NCBI RefSeq assembly: GCF_025947285.1
Contig: NZ_CP110008.1
Span: forward strand, 1,751,001-1,815,000
Length of the DNA stretch: 64,000 nucleotides
Direction: 5' to 3'
Source: Flavobacterium sp. N2820
Lineage (GTDB): Bacteria > Bacteroidota > Bacteroidia > Flavobacteriales > Flavobacteriaceae
Made by a program: the position numbers and the translations under genes. The notes under the pieces were generated by a model. It saw only the letters and a list, made by a program, of their open reading frames with translations, had not been told where the DNA came from and did no database searches. This document shows, piece after piece, positions 16,768 to 27,219 of this stretch (positions are counted from its first letter, which is position 1; each line of letters starts with the position of its first letter).

Positions 16768-18063
16768 TTAACTTAATTCAATAATATCATTATAAAATCT
16801 GTTTCTAATTAATTCTAAATCAAACATATCTTTACAATGATCAAACATTTTAACTCTATATTCATTAATTATTTCATAATCTGAACTAATTTTTTTTAAT
16901 TGACCTACTATATCTTCATAACTGTTAGCGACTATTGCCCCTTTTGATATTTTTAGAAAATTTATTGATGCTAGTTCACTTGGACCAACTGCCATAATAC
17001 AATTACCACTTTGAATACAATCGGTAATTTTTGTTGAAAATGAATACTTTGTCGTTTGAATATTTTTTTTTTCAAATGCTTCGACATGTAGAACAAGATC
17101 AGCGGTACCTAAAATATTTTTAACTTCATTGAACGAGACAGCATCAAAAACGACTGAGTTTTTTGTGTTAAGATTACTTCGCATTTTTTTTGAAAGCGGA
17201 GTTCCTGTATAGATTTCCAATTCAAACTCATTTTCATTTTTAGAAACTTCACTAATTGCTTTTGAAATTAAAGACAAAGTTTTCCACCTTCCGTAAAGTA
17301 AATTTCCTGCATATACTATTTTTATTGGTTTTAAATATTTTTTAGGAGCAGGATTTAAAACAGAAATTCCTTTGTGTAATACTTTGAATTTTTTACCTGA
17401 AATTATTGAATAATAATCACTTAATTCTGGAGTAGCAGCATAATTAATACTAGAAATTGAGATTGTTTTTCTAATCCAATATCTTAAAAAAAACTGATAT
17501 AAAAGACTTAAGGGCCAATAACTTTTATAACTATAGTTCTCATCACCATAGAACACGACGACTTTTGCATTTGTGATCTTATGACAATAATGCAATATTC
17601 TGTGCGCATAAAGCAAACTAGAACAATGAACATGAATTAAATCGGGGGCATTTGTTCTTAAAAAATCATTCAATTTTCTTTTTTTTTGGAAGCCTATCTT
17701 CCAATATATTTCTCTTAAGAGCAAAATTATTGTTGGTCTAATCCTTATTAGGTGATTCTTTATTTTTGACTTTCTTATTTTTTTTTGAATTGATTGTTCT
17801 TTAACTTCTGTTTTTTTTTCAATTTGAACACCCAAATCTTTTTTAAAGAAAAATGATGTCAAAATATCCTTTTCATCTATCTTAAAATAGGTATCACAAC
17901 AATCGTTATCTATTTTTTCATTTCTTAAATAAAGATTAGACAATTTTGACTTATCCCAACCGCCAAGATGATTAGAAATTGTATTTCCTGATGCTATTTT
18001 ATCCGACCAAGCATTTACCGTGATCACTAATAATTTGGGTAAATTTTCTGCATTCATTTTCAT
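16768..18063 (-). CDS. GT4-type glycosyltransferase
   Basis: 431 residues, with an extended lysine-rich insertion (about 70-125) before DLIHVHCSSLLYAHRIL. The C-terminal domain shows KIVYAGNLLYGRWKTLSLI, a DLVLHVEAFEKKNIQTTKYS segment and a TKITDCIQSGNCIMAVGPSE donor-site region. These fit a GT-B glycosyltransferase of group 1, but similarity to the classic E-x7-E motif is weak. ATG at 18063 or 18057 is equally possible. It lies within the operon with 140 nt of AT-rich spacing before the next gene, more than other junctions. Substrate unknown. Confidence 0.75.
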   Translation of the reverse strand: MKMNAENLPKLLVITVNAWSDKIASGNTISNHLGGWDKSKLSNLYLRNEKIDNDCCDTYFKIDEKDILTSFFFKKDLGVQIEKKTEVKEQSIQKKIRKSKIKNHLIRIRPTIILLLREIYWKIGFQKKRKLNDFLRTNAPDLIHVHCSSLLYAHRILHYCHKITNAKVVVFYGDENYSYKSYWPLSLLYQFFLRYWIRKTISISSINYAATPELSDYYSIISGKKFKVLHKGISVLNPAPKKYLKPIKIVYAGNLLYGRWKTLSLISKAISEVSKNENEFELEIYTGTPLSKKMRSNLNTKNSVVFDAVSFNEVKNILGTADLVLHVEAFEKKNIQTTKYSFSTKITDCIQSGNCIMAVGPSELASINFLKISKGAIVANSYEDIVGQLKKISSDYEIINEYRVKMFDHCKDMFDLELIRNRFYNDIIELS

Positions 18064-18086
18064 ATATTAGGATTCAAACAAATTAT

Positions 18087-19283
18087 TCATATTTTTTCAT
18101 AAATTTTTTTATAGCCTTTAATCATATTTAATATTGAATATTTATTATTAACCCGTTGAATTACATCATAACAATCAATATCTTTAGCCAGCCAAGTCCT
18201 AACAGATTGTTCCAAAGCATCTATGTTTCCGTTAGTTACAAATTCACTATACGCTGCTATTGCAATTTGCTCTGGAGCACCGGCTTTAAAACCAACTACT
18301 GGTGTGCCACAAGAAAGTGATTCTGCACAAACCATTGAAAAAGTTTCTAATTTACTAGTCAATAAAGTAATATTTGCCAAAGAATAAAATTCAGCTAATT
18401 CTTCTTGCGAAGTAGTATGACTAATGGGTATAATATTTGAGGGTAATTTTTCTTTAAAACCATCATACCCCACAATAATAATTATTACATTTTCTTTTTG
18501 AAATCTTTTGGCAAGTTCAACTACATGTTCTCCACCTTTAACAATGCTTTTAAAAGATGGGGTTACATGTAATATTACTTTTTCATTTTTTAGGCCAAGT
18601 CTTTCCTTTAAAGTAGCTGTATTAACGGGTTTATATATGGTCGTATCAACACCATTTCCCACCACATAAAAATCACGATTCTTAAACATTGGAGATTGCT
18701 TTGCCCTGTTTTCCAACCAAGCTGAAACACTTACTATTGTTAACGAACTGAATCTTTCAAAAGCTTTTGCTTTTTTTTGCCATTCCATTGCTGTCCTGTC
18801 AAAAAATAAAGATTTGTATTTTTTATGGACTTGCGGGCAATTGCCGCAACCTGTTTTCCACCTTTCACAATCGAAAGCATGTTCACAAATACCTGTGTAG
18901 GTAATTTCGGCATGAAGTGTAATTACAGTCTTATAATTATTTTCGGCTAAAAACGAAAGTAATCTATAATTATTAATATAGTTTCCATTCATAAGATGTA
19001 AATGAACAACTTCAGGAGCTATAGTTTTAATTTTGTTTATTAATTTGTAGGTAGAATAGAATGCTCCTCCATAAAAATCTCCTGTGAGCCTTCCATATAA
19101 TGCTTGAAGTTTGCCTTCCCAATTTGGAGAAGTTTTATAAACATTAGATTCTGAAGTCGTTTTCCCTCTACCGTAAATTACGAATGATTCTTGTCCTGAC
19201 TTTAGTAATTGATTATGGATCTCGTTAACAATTTTACCTGTACTACCAACTTTATAAACAACATTGATTTGAAGTATTCTCAT
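18087..19283 (-). CDS. GT4 glycosyltransferase with cysteine-rich acceptor loop
   Basis: 398 residues. The start MRILQINVVYKVGSTGKIV is the typical GT4 glycine-rich entry, followed by VVHLHLMNGNYINNY near 93 and a cysteine motif YTGICEHAFDCERW then TGCGNCPQ near 130-150 that is characteristic of colanic-acid-type GT4 enzymes. The C-terminal half has VILHVTPSFKSIVKGGEHVV and SKLETFSMVCAESLSCGTPV (E-x7-E). It adds one sugar to the lipid-linked unit at the cytoplasmic membrane face; donor unknown. Confidence 0.87.
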   Translation of the reverse strand: MRILQINVVYKVGSTGKIVNEIHNQLLKSGQESFVIYGRGKTTSESNVYKTSPNWEGKLQALYGRLTGDFYGGAFYSTYKLINKIKTIAPEVVHLHLMNGNYINNYRLLSFLAENNYKTVITLHAEITYTGICEHAFDCERWKTGCGNCPQVHKKYKSLFFDRTAMEWQKKAKAFERFSSLTIVSVSAWLENRAKQSPMFKNRDFYVVGNGVDTTIYKPVNTATLKERLGLKNEKVILHVTPSFKSIVKGGEHVVELAKRFQKENVIIIIVGYDGFKEKLPSNIIPISHTTSQEELAEFYSLANITLLTSKLETFSMVCAESLSCGTPVVGFKAGAPEQIAIAAYSEFVTNGNIDALEQSVRTWLAKDIDCYDVIQRVNNKYSILNMIKGYKKIYEKI

Positions 19284-19329
19284 TAAATTTATATTAATTA
19301 AATATTTTGTACTGTATGATTTAGCAAAA

Positions 19330-20436
19330 CTATAAATCTCTGTAAATACTACTCTCTTCCCAAAAAAACTTATATGAGCTTGGTGTTTTTAAAATAAAAG
19401 AAAGTAAAATTACAATACAAATAAAATAGGCAATCCTTTTGAAAAGAATATTCTTACGATATACAACCTCAATTATTTTTGGTGCAAATACAATTAAAAA
19501 TATTGAATAATATTGAACCACTCTCATGGCATTAGAGTTTACCCATGTTAAAGGCACCAATACCAATGCCATCAAAACACCATTATAATAAAGAATATAA
19601 TTTGGATAAACCTTAGCCATTTTATCAACCACAAAATAAGAAAGCAAAACTACCAAAAGTAAAAATGAAGTAAAACCCAATGTACCACGACCTACTAAAT
19701 CTGATAAATAAATTTCATAAACAGTATCAGTAATTAGAAATGTCACGACATATTGTTTAAAAATAAAAATAATCATGAATAATAATAAAGCTATCAGGAA
19801 ATTCAATTTTATTTTTTTTAACCCTGAAAAGAAGTAAAAAGGCAAGAACACCAATACAGAGAAATGTATAAAAGATGCTAAGATTATAGGAATTACAAAA
19901 TGCAATAATTTCCTTTCTTTAATATACCTAATGCTAAATAAAGCCACTGATGTTGTAATAGTCTGCTTGATCCCAGTTATTGAAAAAAAATAATAAAACA
20001 GGGCACTATAAATTAAAAATGCTAGAATTAATTCGTACAAATTAAAAGTGTTTCTTAATAAAAAATAATACAAAGACGAAAAAAAAACTATGGCGATAAA
20101 AAAAAGATAAACTCTAAAATCGTCGGAAAAAAGCTGAAATATCTTCTGAAATAAATCATAACCCTGATTACGATTTTCATAACTATTATCGGTAAAGAAT
20201 GTAAAATAACGAAAAACTTCAACCCACGAACTATATTTTACCGATTGGAATGAATCAAAATACGTCAATGTATCATCTCCAACGGACATACCTCTCAAAG
20301 CTGATTCTAGAATAAGTATAACAGACACAATTAACAAATAGGTCTTCCTTATTTGTAGAGAGTTTTCATTTTTAAGAACTGAAAAAAACAACCCTAATAT
20401 AATAATTGAAAAAGTAGTGAATACGTGAAAATCCAT
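19330..20436 (-). CDS. EpsG-family polysaccharide polymerase (Wzy-like)
   Basis: 368 residues with about ten hydrophobic segments across the whole length. The EpsG signature is present: ESALRGMSVGDDTLTYFDSF after the first helices, NQGYDLFQKIF near 110, and TGIKQTITTSVALFSI followed by FIHFSVLVFLPFYFF around 170-210. Family members polymerise exopolysaccharide repeat units on the periplasmic face. It is the only polymerase seen in the operon, pairing with the flippase at 23550. Spacing to both neighbours is short (under 50 nt), so it is cotranscribed. Confidence 0.85.
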   Translation of the reverse strand: MDFHVFTTFSIIILGLFFSVLKNENSLQIRKTYLLIVSVILILESALRGMSVGDDTLTYFDSFQSVKYSSWVEVFRYFTFFTDNSYENRNQGYDLFQKIFQLFSDDFRVYLFFIAIVFFSSLYYFLLRNTFNLYELILAFLIYSALFYYFFSITGIKQTITTSVALFSIRYIKERKLLHFVIPIILASFIHFSVLVFLPFYFFSGLKKIKLNFLIALLLFMIIFIFKQYVVTFLITDTVYEIYLSDLVGRGTLGFTSFLLLVVLLSYFVVDKMAKVYPNYILYYNGVLMALVLVPLTWVNSNAMRVVQYYSIFLIVFAPKIIEVVYRKNILFKRIAYFICIVILLSFILKTPSSYKFFWEESSIYRDL

Positions 20437-20457
20437 TTTTTTTAGATTAAAGTGTTT

Positions 20458-21459
20458 TTATAATGCATCATATATTTGACAATATTGATTAACTACTTTT
20501 GCTGGTAAATATTTGACAACATTTTTTTGTGCTTTTTCCAAAATAATTTGTCTTAAAACATCATCAGAAATTAATCTTGTAAATCCATCATTTATTGATT
20601 CTAATTTAGATGGATTCACTAAAAAAGCTCCTTCGCCAGCCACATCATCCATTGGAAAAATATTTGATGTCAAAACAACTCTCCCTATCATTTGTCCTTC
20701 TATAATAGGTAGCCCAAACCCTTCATAAATTGAAGGAAATGATACAATGTCACAATTTTCATATTCCTTTACTACCTGATTATTTGAAATGAATTCCTCA
20801 TTAGAATAAATTATATCATTTTTCAACAACAAATTTAATTGTAATTTTGTTAGCTTTCCTATTATTCTTAAATGACACTTAAGCCCTTTCAGTGATTGTA
20901 TTACAAGATCAAGATTTTTATTACTTCTTGTTCCAATGTGTAAAATAATTGGATTATTTTTATTGAATAATTTAGGGCTATATTTAAATTCTAAACCAAT
21001 AGGATTTGGAATAATAGTAATTTTCCTCTTAGCCCAAGGAAACAATTTAATTAGTTTTCGTGCTGTAAAAGGAGAGATACATGTTATATTTTTGGCAGAT
21101 ATTAATGGTAAAAAATACCAAAAAAGCCAAATAAATCTTCTTTTTATACCTTTAAGATTTTCAAGTGAAACGGTATCATGAATAGTTAAAACTGTTGTAG
21201 AATAGGGTAAAAACATAGCACAATAATGAATATCTCCCGTAATATGATTTATTTCTCCTGCATTCTTTTTGCAAAATTCACGAACTTTAAAAAATGCCTT
21301 AATTAGACTGAAAAACCCTTTAACTTCACTTAAGTAGTTTGGTAAAATTACGTATTCGTATGAATATCCCTCAGGCAAATTTGTAGAAACTGTGTTAAAA
21401 ACTCTTTCAATACTTACATTCTGACTTAGGGGTCGAAAGAAATATGTTATTTTTTTCAT
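20458..21459 (-). CDS. GT4 glycosyltransferase
   Basis: 333 residues, slightly short for GT4. Recognisable parts are TTVLTIHDTVSLENLKG near 88-105, ITCISPFTARKLI near 125, IPNPIG, PIILHIGTRSNKNLDLVIQ near 170, and CDIVSFPSIYEGFGLPIIEGQMIG (E-x7-E type) near 235. A mannosyltransferase-like set of motifs (HDTVSLEN; SNKNLDLV) is suggestive but not conclusive. Its ATG overlaps the stop of the preceding GT2 gene by 4 nt, so the two are translationally coupled. Confidence 0.85.
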   Translation of the reverse strand: MKKITYFFRPLSQNVSIERVFNTVSTNLPEGYSYEYVILPNYLSEVKGFFSLIKAFFKVREFCKKNAGEINHITGDIHYCAMFLPYSTTVLTIHDTVSLENLKGIKRRFIWLFWYFLPLISAKNITCISPFTARKLIKLFPWAKRKITIIPNPIGLEFKYSPKLFNKNNPIILHIGTRSNKNLDLVIQSLKGLKCHLRIIGKLTKLQLNLLLKNDIIYSNEEFISNNQVVKEYENCDIVSFPSIYEGFGLPIIEGQMIGRVVLTSNIFPMDDVAGEGAFLVNPSKLESINDGFTRLISDDVLRQIILEKAQKNVVKYLPAKVVNQYCQIYDAL

Positions 21460-22421
21460 TGTCTAAATCTCTTAATCATCCTTAAAAAATCATAAACCTT
21501 TGATGTAAAAGTTGGGGATATGAAAATCCCTAAAAGTATAAAAACCCTTTTGGCTCCCAATTTTAGGCATATTTTTGGTTGTAATAAAACCGATGGTGTA
21601 CAATATTTTGAGAGTTCATCACTCCAATACCCATATAAAATGAAACTGACTTGCTCTTTAGACATAAAATAATCAATTTCGGGCTTTATAGAATTATAAA
21701 ATCTTTGTTTTACAGCATAATCAACCGTTAGCATACACGCTTTAGCACGTTGAGCTACATTATTTAAGTTAATACTATTAGTTACCGATTCATTACGCTG
21801 AACATAATGAAGTACTATTCCATTGTAATAGGCAGCACATTGCATATTCCACGCCATTTGTGTTATTGCAATATTATCTTCTCCAAATGTAATATCATTA
21901 GGAATATCTAATTTGCATTTTTGCATAATTTCCTTATTTATTAAACATCCCGTTATATAAAAAAAAGTGTTTTCAAAGCAATATTTTAAAAATGTGATAT
22001 TATTTATTACTGTAAAACTTGGAAATACCATTTCGTAATTCTGCAAAGAATTTTCATACTCTATGATAAAATTTCCAAATACATAATCTGCTTTGTTTTG
22101 TTCAGCTATGCTGAATAATTTTGCTAAAGCATCATCTTCAATATAATCATCTCCATCAAGAAAAAAAACATATTTCCCTTTAGCTATTGCCAACCCAGTA
22201 TTTCTGGCTGATGTTACACCCCCATTTTCTTTGTGAATAGCAATTATCCTATTATCTTCCAATGCTTTTTTGTTAATAATAGTTTTTGAATTATCGGGAG
22301 AACCATCATTGACAACAATAATTTCAATTTCGATCAAAGTTTGGGATTGGCAAGAACTGATTGTGCGATCTATGTATTTCTCAACTTTATATACAGGTAT
22401 AATAACTGAAACTTTTATCAT
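21456..22421 (-). CDS. GT2-family glycosyltransferase
   Basis: 321 residues with a GT-A fold. VSVIIPVYKVEKYIDRTI starts the nucleotide-binding fold, NDGSPDNS follows near 39, HKENGGVTSARNTGLA near 64 and the metal-binding FFLDGDDYIEDDAL near 90. The C-terminal part has two weakly hydrophobic stretches and may associate with the membrane. It probably adds one residue from a UDP or dTDP sugar. Overlaps the following GT4 gene by 4 nt. Confidence 0.9.
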   Translation of the reverse strand: MIKVSVIIPVYKVEKYIDRTISSCQSQTLIEIEIIVVNDGSPDNSKTIINKKALEDNRIIAIHKENGGVTSARNTGLAIAKGKYVFFLDGDDYIEDDALAKLFSIAEQNKADYVFGNFIIEYENSLQNYEMVFPSFTVINNITFLKYCFENTFFYITGCLINKEIMQKCKLDIPNDITFGEDNIAITQMAWNMQCAAYYNGIVLHYVQRNESVTNSINLNNVAQRAKACMLTVDYAVKQRFYNSIKPEIDYFMSKEQVSFILYGYWSDELSKYCTPSVLLQPKICLKLGAKRVFILLGIFISPTFTSKVYDFLRMIKRFRQ

Positions 22422-22553
22422 TATTAATTTGGGGATTTAAATAGATACTAAAAACAGCAAGTATTATTTAAGTTTAAATTATTATCAACATTAATTATGT
22501 TTTAATTTGACACTGTGTTTTTAGGATTATTTTTTTTTAATGCAATATTGTAG

Positions 22554-23483
22554 TTAAGAATAAAGTAATTTCCTTCCTTTAATTTTTAAAATCAAAATAA
22601 TAAGCTGTATTAAATTTTGAAACATTTTCAGCAAATTATTCTTTAGTAGATGGGAAAAAGCTTGATTTATGGCAGATTGTCTCGCATTAACACACCTTAA
22701 GGCATTCATTTTTTCCGCAAATTCAATGTAATACTTTGATATATTGTTTTTTGAAAAAAGTTTGATTTCTTCTTCTCTAATGTTTAAAATGAAATTATTA
22801 TGTAAATTATCTCTTTCTTCAAAAACAATGTCACTCAGTTTTATGGTATCTTGATTATCATGTATCCGAGAATAAACTAATATACATGGCAAATGAATGA
22901 AATGGAATTTTGCAGAAAACCTAAACCAAAGCTCATAATCTTGAGTAGTCCGTAATGAAGTATTGAATACGCCACACTCTTCAAAACAAATCCTAGGAAT
23001 TAGTAAGGTGCAGCCATGAACTAAACCATTTACTATAAATGCTGGTCTGAATTCTTCAGGAGTATAATGAGGAAATTTATTTACCGAAATAAACTTTGAA
23101 TCTTTATCTATATATTCAATATCGGAGTATAATAATACATTTTTGGCCTTATTTTTTATTAGAAAATTTATTTGGCTTTCGATTTTTTCGGGAAAATATT
23201 TATCATCATGGCTTAACCATGAAAAATAATCACCTTTCATTTCTTGTATACCAAGGTTTAACGCAGTAGACACCCCTCCATTCTCTTTTTCAAAATATCG
23301 AATCGTATTTCCATAAGAACATGCTACCTTTTTTGTTTCACCAAAATCATTAGAACCATCATTAACAACTATAATTTCAATATTTGAATAAGTTTGTGCC
23401 AAAGCTGAATCAATAGCTTCTGCAAGATAATTAGATCCATTATAAACTGGAATAACAATTGATACCAAAGGAAAATTATTCAT
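22554..23483 (-). CDS. GT2-family glycosyltransferase
   Basis: 309 residues. LVSIVIPVYNGSNYLAEAID, VNDGSNDFGET, FEKENGGVSTALNLGI and YFSWLSHDDKYFPEKIESQ (the DxD position reads HDD) identify a GT-A glycosyltransferase. RTTQDYELWFRFSAKF near 180 is the catalytic-base ED-like region found in many repeat-unit GT2 enzymes. It stands 132 nt from the next gene downstream, with AT-rich sequence and no terminator between them. Confidence 0.9.
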   Translation of the reverse strand: MNNFPLVSIVIPVYNGSNYLAEAIDSALAQTYSNIEIIVVNDGSNDFGETKKVACSYGNTIRYFEKENGGVSTALNLGIQEMKGDYFSWLSHDDKYFPEKIESQINFLIKNKAKNVLLYSDIEYIDKDSKFISVNKFPHYTPEEFRPAFIVNGLVHGCTLLIPRICFEECGVFNTSLRTTQDYELWFRFSAKFHFIHLPCILVYSRIHDNQDTIKLSDIVFEERDNLHNNFILNIREEEIKLFSKNNISKYYIEFAEKMNALRCVNARQSAINQAFSHLLKNNLLKMFQNLIQLIILILKIKGRKLLYS

Positions 23484-23549
23484 ATTTTAATAAATTATTT
23501 TTTAAAGTTTATATAAATCTAATGAATATTAAAATTTTAATTATATCTA

Positions 23550-25082
23550 TCAGAAAGGAACATTTTTTTTTCTTTTGATTATTTGATTCGCAAATAATAG
23601 TATACTTTCTCTTTCGTTTTTGGTTGTTCCAAAAACCCACACAAAAAATATTGTTGATATTATGCCAGACATTATTATAAGAAAAAAACGTACCCAAACT
23701 AATTCAATATAAAACATACAAATTACTGGCAAAATTGAAGACATGAAAAATACTTTCAAAATAGGGTTAATAACTTCATTCAAAAATGTTGAAATAGAAA
23801 AGGAAACCAAAAATTTAAGAATATACAATCTAGCAACAAGTGCAATAACTGAAATAAGAATTGTAGACCAAAGAACAGCTTGTATGTTTAAACCAAACGA
23901 TAATATCAAATAAGCTATTGGTAAATCTAACAATAATATACCACTTACTATTATTTGATAATATTTTATTCTACCTGTAGCTTGTGCTAATATCTGAAGA
24001 GGTCCTGAAATGGATCCAATCATTATATTTATTAATCCTAAATTTACAAACAAAATTGTATTTTCAGGAACTTTTTTCAACCATAACCCTAATACAATAT
24101 CAGCATTTAATATTAACGGTAATGAAAAAAGGAAAATCAGAAAAAATGATAGTTTTGAAGAAAAAAAAACAAGCTTATTTTGATTAAACACACCTTCTGA
24201 AGCATAGGCTTTGGTAATTTGAGGGTTTATTGCTGTTTGAAAATTAATAACCAAATTTGTTACAGCATTATTTACCTGAGCTCCTATACCACGTGCTGCA
24301 TTAATAACAGGTCCATAAAAAATATTTAAAATAATGTTAATTCCTTGATCTTGTGCTAAACCAGCAAAAACACCAATTAAATTCCACCCAGCAAAGCTCG
24401 CCATTTGTTTAAATAAGTTCTTCTCCCAGTAAAATTTATAATGTGATTCAGGATGATTTTTTCTACAATATACTTGATATATTATTCTTATTACAAGAGA
24501 TATAATAAAAACTAGTGCACTAAAGAGAATAAGTTTATCAAAATCTGATATAAATAATAGATATACAATCAATAATTTAAGAAAAATTTCTAATATACCT
24601 ATGTATGCAAATACATTCATTTTTTCCCTTGCAATAATCAAAGCATTATAAGGGACACTCAATATCGTTAAAATTAATGTGAAAACCGAAAACTGAAAAA
24701 CCCAATTTGCTGCTACAATTCTATCATATGGTATTGTCAATTTATTATTTAAAAACCAAATTCCAATTGTTTCTGCTAGTAAAAGAACAATTAAAGAAAT
24801 ACACAAATGTAGATTAACACTAATACTAAATATATTGTTTAGTCTATTTTTGTCTCCCTTCCCAATTTCAAAAGTCAAAAAACGTTGTGTTGATGCAGCC
24901 ATTGCACTATTTAAAAAACTAAATAATGCTACTACACCTCCCACGACACTATAAATCCCAAAATCAGTAATTCCAAGTGCACTTAATATCAATCGTGACG
25001 TATACAAAGATACTATCATAGAAAAAAACATTCTAAAATATAGTAATAAGGTATTTTTAGCGATTAATTTATTATTTGTCAC
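23550..25082 (-). CDS. Wzx-type polysaccharide flippase (MOP superfamily)
   Basis: 510 residues with 12 to 14 hydrophobic segments. The N-terminus (NTLLLYFRMFFSMIVSLYTS, RLILSALGITDFGIYSVVGG) is the common signature of Bacteroidota lipopolysaccharide or capsule flippases. It moves the undecaprenyl-linked repeat unit to the periplasmic face, where the EpsG-like polymerase acts. It starts 135 nt after the reductase gene. Confidence 0.9.
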   Translation of the reverse strand: MTNNKLIAKNTLLLYFRMFFSMIVSLYTSRLILSALGITDFGIYSVVGGVVALFSFLNSAMAASTQRFLTFEIGKGDKNRLNNIFSISVNLHLCISLIVLLLAETIGIWFLNNKLTIPYDRIVAANWVFQFSVFTLILTILSVPYNALIIAREKMNVFAYIGILEIFLKLLIVYLLFISDFDKLILFSALVFIISLVIRIIYQVYCRKNHPESHYKFYWEKNLFKQMASFAGWNLIGVFAGLAQDQGINIILNIFYGPVINAARGIGAQVNNAVTNLVINFQTAINPQITKAYASEGVFNQNKLVFFSSKLSFFLIFLFSLPLILNADIVLGLWLKKVPENTILFVNLGLINIMIGSISGPLQILAQATGRIKYYQIIVSGILLLDLPIAYLILSFGLNIQAVLWSTILISVIALVARLYILKFLVSFSISTFLNEVINPILKVFFMSSILPVICMFYIELVWVRFFLIIMSGIISTIFFVWVFGTTKNERESILLFANQIIKRKKNVPF

Positions 25083-25217
25083 GAATATTTATTTTAACAT
25101 ATTGATACCGTAATTGTAGTTTATCTTAATGATTTAAAAAAATAAATCACTAAATTATTTGAAGCAAAAAATATTAATCATAGAAATTATTTAACGAATA
25201 GAAATCTTAATAATTTT

Positions 25218-26081
25218 TTATAAATAGTGGGGATAATTACTGGAATGTTTTATGATCCAGTCTTTTTGCATTTCGAGCATATATAGATAATCAGGAACTT
25301 GATAATCAAAATCAGTTCTGATGCTCACTAAACTTTTATCAATTTGGTAATCTTCATTAGGTTCAATTGTCATTTTACCATTTTTATAAATAGAATTAAA
25401 CAAAGAGATTAAGCTGTATTTATCAATTTTAGCAGCGGGTGCAACTTGTATCAAACCACTAATGTTTTGTTCAATAATTTCCAATACAACTTTTGCTAGC
25501 TCCAAAGTAGTTAAGCCCGACCAAAAAGCTTTCGTAAAACCTTTTAATCGTGTCTCTTCTGATTGAGACATAAACCAATGAAATAAGCCAATCCCATCTT
25601 TATTTAATTCAGGCCCAATGATAGAGGTACGAATAGTTACATCTTTATCATTTATTAATTCTCCTAAAGCTTTAGACTGAGCATAGAAACCTACGCCATT
25701 TTTTATATCATTTTCAGTATAGCCGCCTTCTTTGCCCGAGAATACGCAATCAGTGCTGATGTGAACTATTTTTGTCTTTATCTCTTTTGTGATTTCTTCT
25801 AAATAATGAGGAAAATAACTATTAAACCAAATCGCTTTGGATGGATGATCTTCTGCATCTTTATTTAAAATTCCGATACAATTGACTACATAATCAAATT
25901 GATACTTCACAAAAAGAGAACGCAATTTTGCAGTTTCCGAAACATCAATATTAAATATTTTATGAGTTGACTCAATATTTCTGGCTAAACCATAAACATC
26001 ATACCCTTTATTTTCATTAAAATAATTGTGAATCATATGGCCCGCCATTCCTTTAATCCCTATTACCAATATTTTTTTCAT
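25218..26081 (-). CDS. RmlD-like SDR reductase (CapF N-domain / WbvR-like)
   Basis: 287 residues. An NAD(P)-binding GIKGMAGHMIHNYF start, VNCIGILNKDAEDHPSKAIW near 68, the catalytic VHISTDCVFSGKEGGYTEND with FYAQSKALGE (Y-x3-K) near 130, and RTSIIGPELN identify a dTDP-4-dehydrorhamnose-reductase-like enzyme. With CapE-like, cupin and WecB-like neighbours it likely reduces the 4-keto group of a UDP-2-acetamido-6-deoxy-hexulose, giving L-FucNAc- or L-QuiNAc-type sugars. In CapF this domain is fused to a cupin; here they are separate genes. Confidence 0.85.
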   Translation of the reverse strand: MKKILVIGIKGMAGHMIHNYFNENKGYDVYGLARNIESTHKIFNIDVSETAKLRSLFVKYQFDYVVNCIGILNKDAEDHPSKAIWFNSYFPHYLEEITKEIKTKIVHISTDCVFSGKEGGYTENDIKNGVGFYAQSKALGELINDKDVTIRTSIIGPELNKDGIGLFHWFMSQSEETRLKGFTKAFWSGLTTLELAKVVLEIIEQNISGLIQVAPAAKIDKYSLISLFNSIYKNGKMTIEPNEDYQIDKSLVSIRTDFDYQVPDYLYMLEMQKDWIIKHSSNYPHYL

Positions 26082-26088
26082 TTGTAAA

Positions 26089-27219
26089 TTATTTATCCCA
26101 AATTACTTTATTAATAATTGAAGTATAACCCTGAATTACTTTAATAACACGAGCAGATGTGTTGTTGACTTCATACTCTTTCGGTAATTCGATATTTACA
26201 TCAAATAAGCCTCTAGCAATTTCAATTGCATTTATGACTTGGTCTGTAGTTATTCCTCCTAATACTATTGTACCTGCGTCTATTGCTTCAGGCCTTTCCG
26301 TACTTGTGCGTATGCTGACAGCTGGGAATCCCATCATCGCAGATTCCTCACTAATCGTTCCACTATCAGAAAGTACGATGAAGGCATTTTTTTGCAACTG
26401 CACATAATCAAAAAAACCTAAAGGGGGCACGTTGGAAATTAGCGGATGAAATTTGATTTTATTTTTTTCTATTCGATTCTTTGTTCGAGGATGTGTAGAA
26501 AAGATAATAGGCATTTTATATTTTTCTGCTACTTGATTTAAAGATTGCACTAAAATTTCAAAATGATTTTCCAAATCAATATTTTCTTCGCGATGCGCAC
26601 TGACTACTATATACTTTTGTACTTTTAAATCTAATCGAGACACAACGTCACTGTTTAAAATTTGATTGGTATATTTTAACAAGACCTCTTTCAAAGGAGA
26701 TCCTGTTACAAACACATGGTCTTTTCGGAAACCTTCACTCAATAAATAACGACGGCTATTCTCGGTATAAGTCAAATTAATATCGCTAATATGGTCAGAA
26801 ATCTTGCGATTAATTTCTTCAGGGACATTTTGGTCAAAACAACGGTTACCCGCTTCCATATGAAAAATAGGAACTTTCAATCGTTTCGCCGCAATGGTAC
26901 TCAATACACTGTTTGTATCTCCTAAAACCAATAAGGCATCAGGCAGTTCTTGTGACAAAATCTCAAACGATTTTGAAATTACATTTCCAATTGTTTCTCC
27001 TAAATGATTTCCCGCAACATTCAAAAAATAATCTGGTTTTCTTAAATCTAAATCTTCAAAAAAGATTTCATTTAATTCGTAATCGTAATTTTGACCCGTA
27101 TGAATTAAAATATGATCAAAATAGATGTCACATTTTTTGATACATTCTGCTAACCTTATAATCTCAGGACGAGTACCTAAAATCGTTGCTACTTTTAATT
27201 TTTTTGTTTTTATTTCCAT
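26089..27219 (-). CDS. Non-hydrolysing UDP-HexNAc 2-epimerase (WecB/FnlC/CapG-like)
   Basis: 376 residues, full length for the WecB family. VATILGTRPEIIRLAECI opens the protein; HTGQNYDYELNEIFF near 41, VLGDTNSVLSTIAAK near 97, FHMEAGNRCFDQNVPEEINR near 116, VSAHREENID near 208, SDSGTISEESAMMGFPAVSIR near 285 and RPEAIDAGT near 309 are the family's substrate and UDP-binding segments. In a CapE/CapF context it would invert C2 to make UDP-L-FucNAc or an analogue. It overlaps the end of the cupin gene by 10 nt. Confidence 0.9.
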   Translation of the reverse strand: MEIKTKKLKVATILGTRPEIIRLAECIKKCDIYFDHILIHTGQNYDYELNEIFFEDLDLRKPDYFLNVAGNHLGETIGNVISKSFEILSQELPDALLVLGDTNSVLSTIAAKRLKVPIFHMEAGNRCFDQNVPEEINRKISDHISDINLTYTENSRRYLLSEGFRKDHVFVTGSPLKEVLLKYTNQILNSDVVSRLDLKVQKYIVVSAHREENIDLENHFEILVQSLNQVAEKYKMPIIFSTHPRTKNRIEKNKIKFHPLISNVPPLGFFDYVQLQKNAFIVLSDSGTISEESAMMGFPAVSIRTSTERPEAIDAGTIVLGGITTDQVINAIEIARGLFDVNIELPKEYEVNNTSARVIKVIQGYTSIINKVIWDK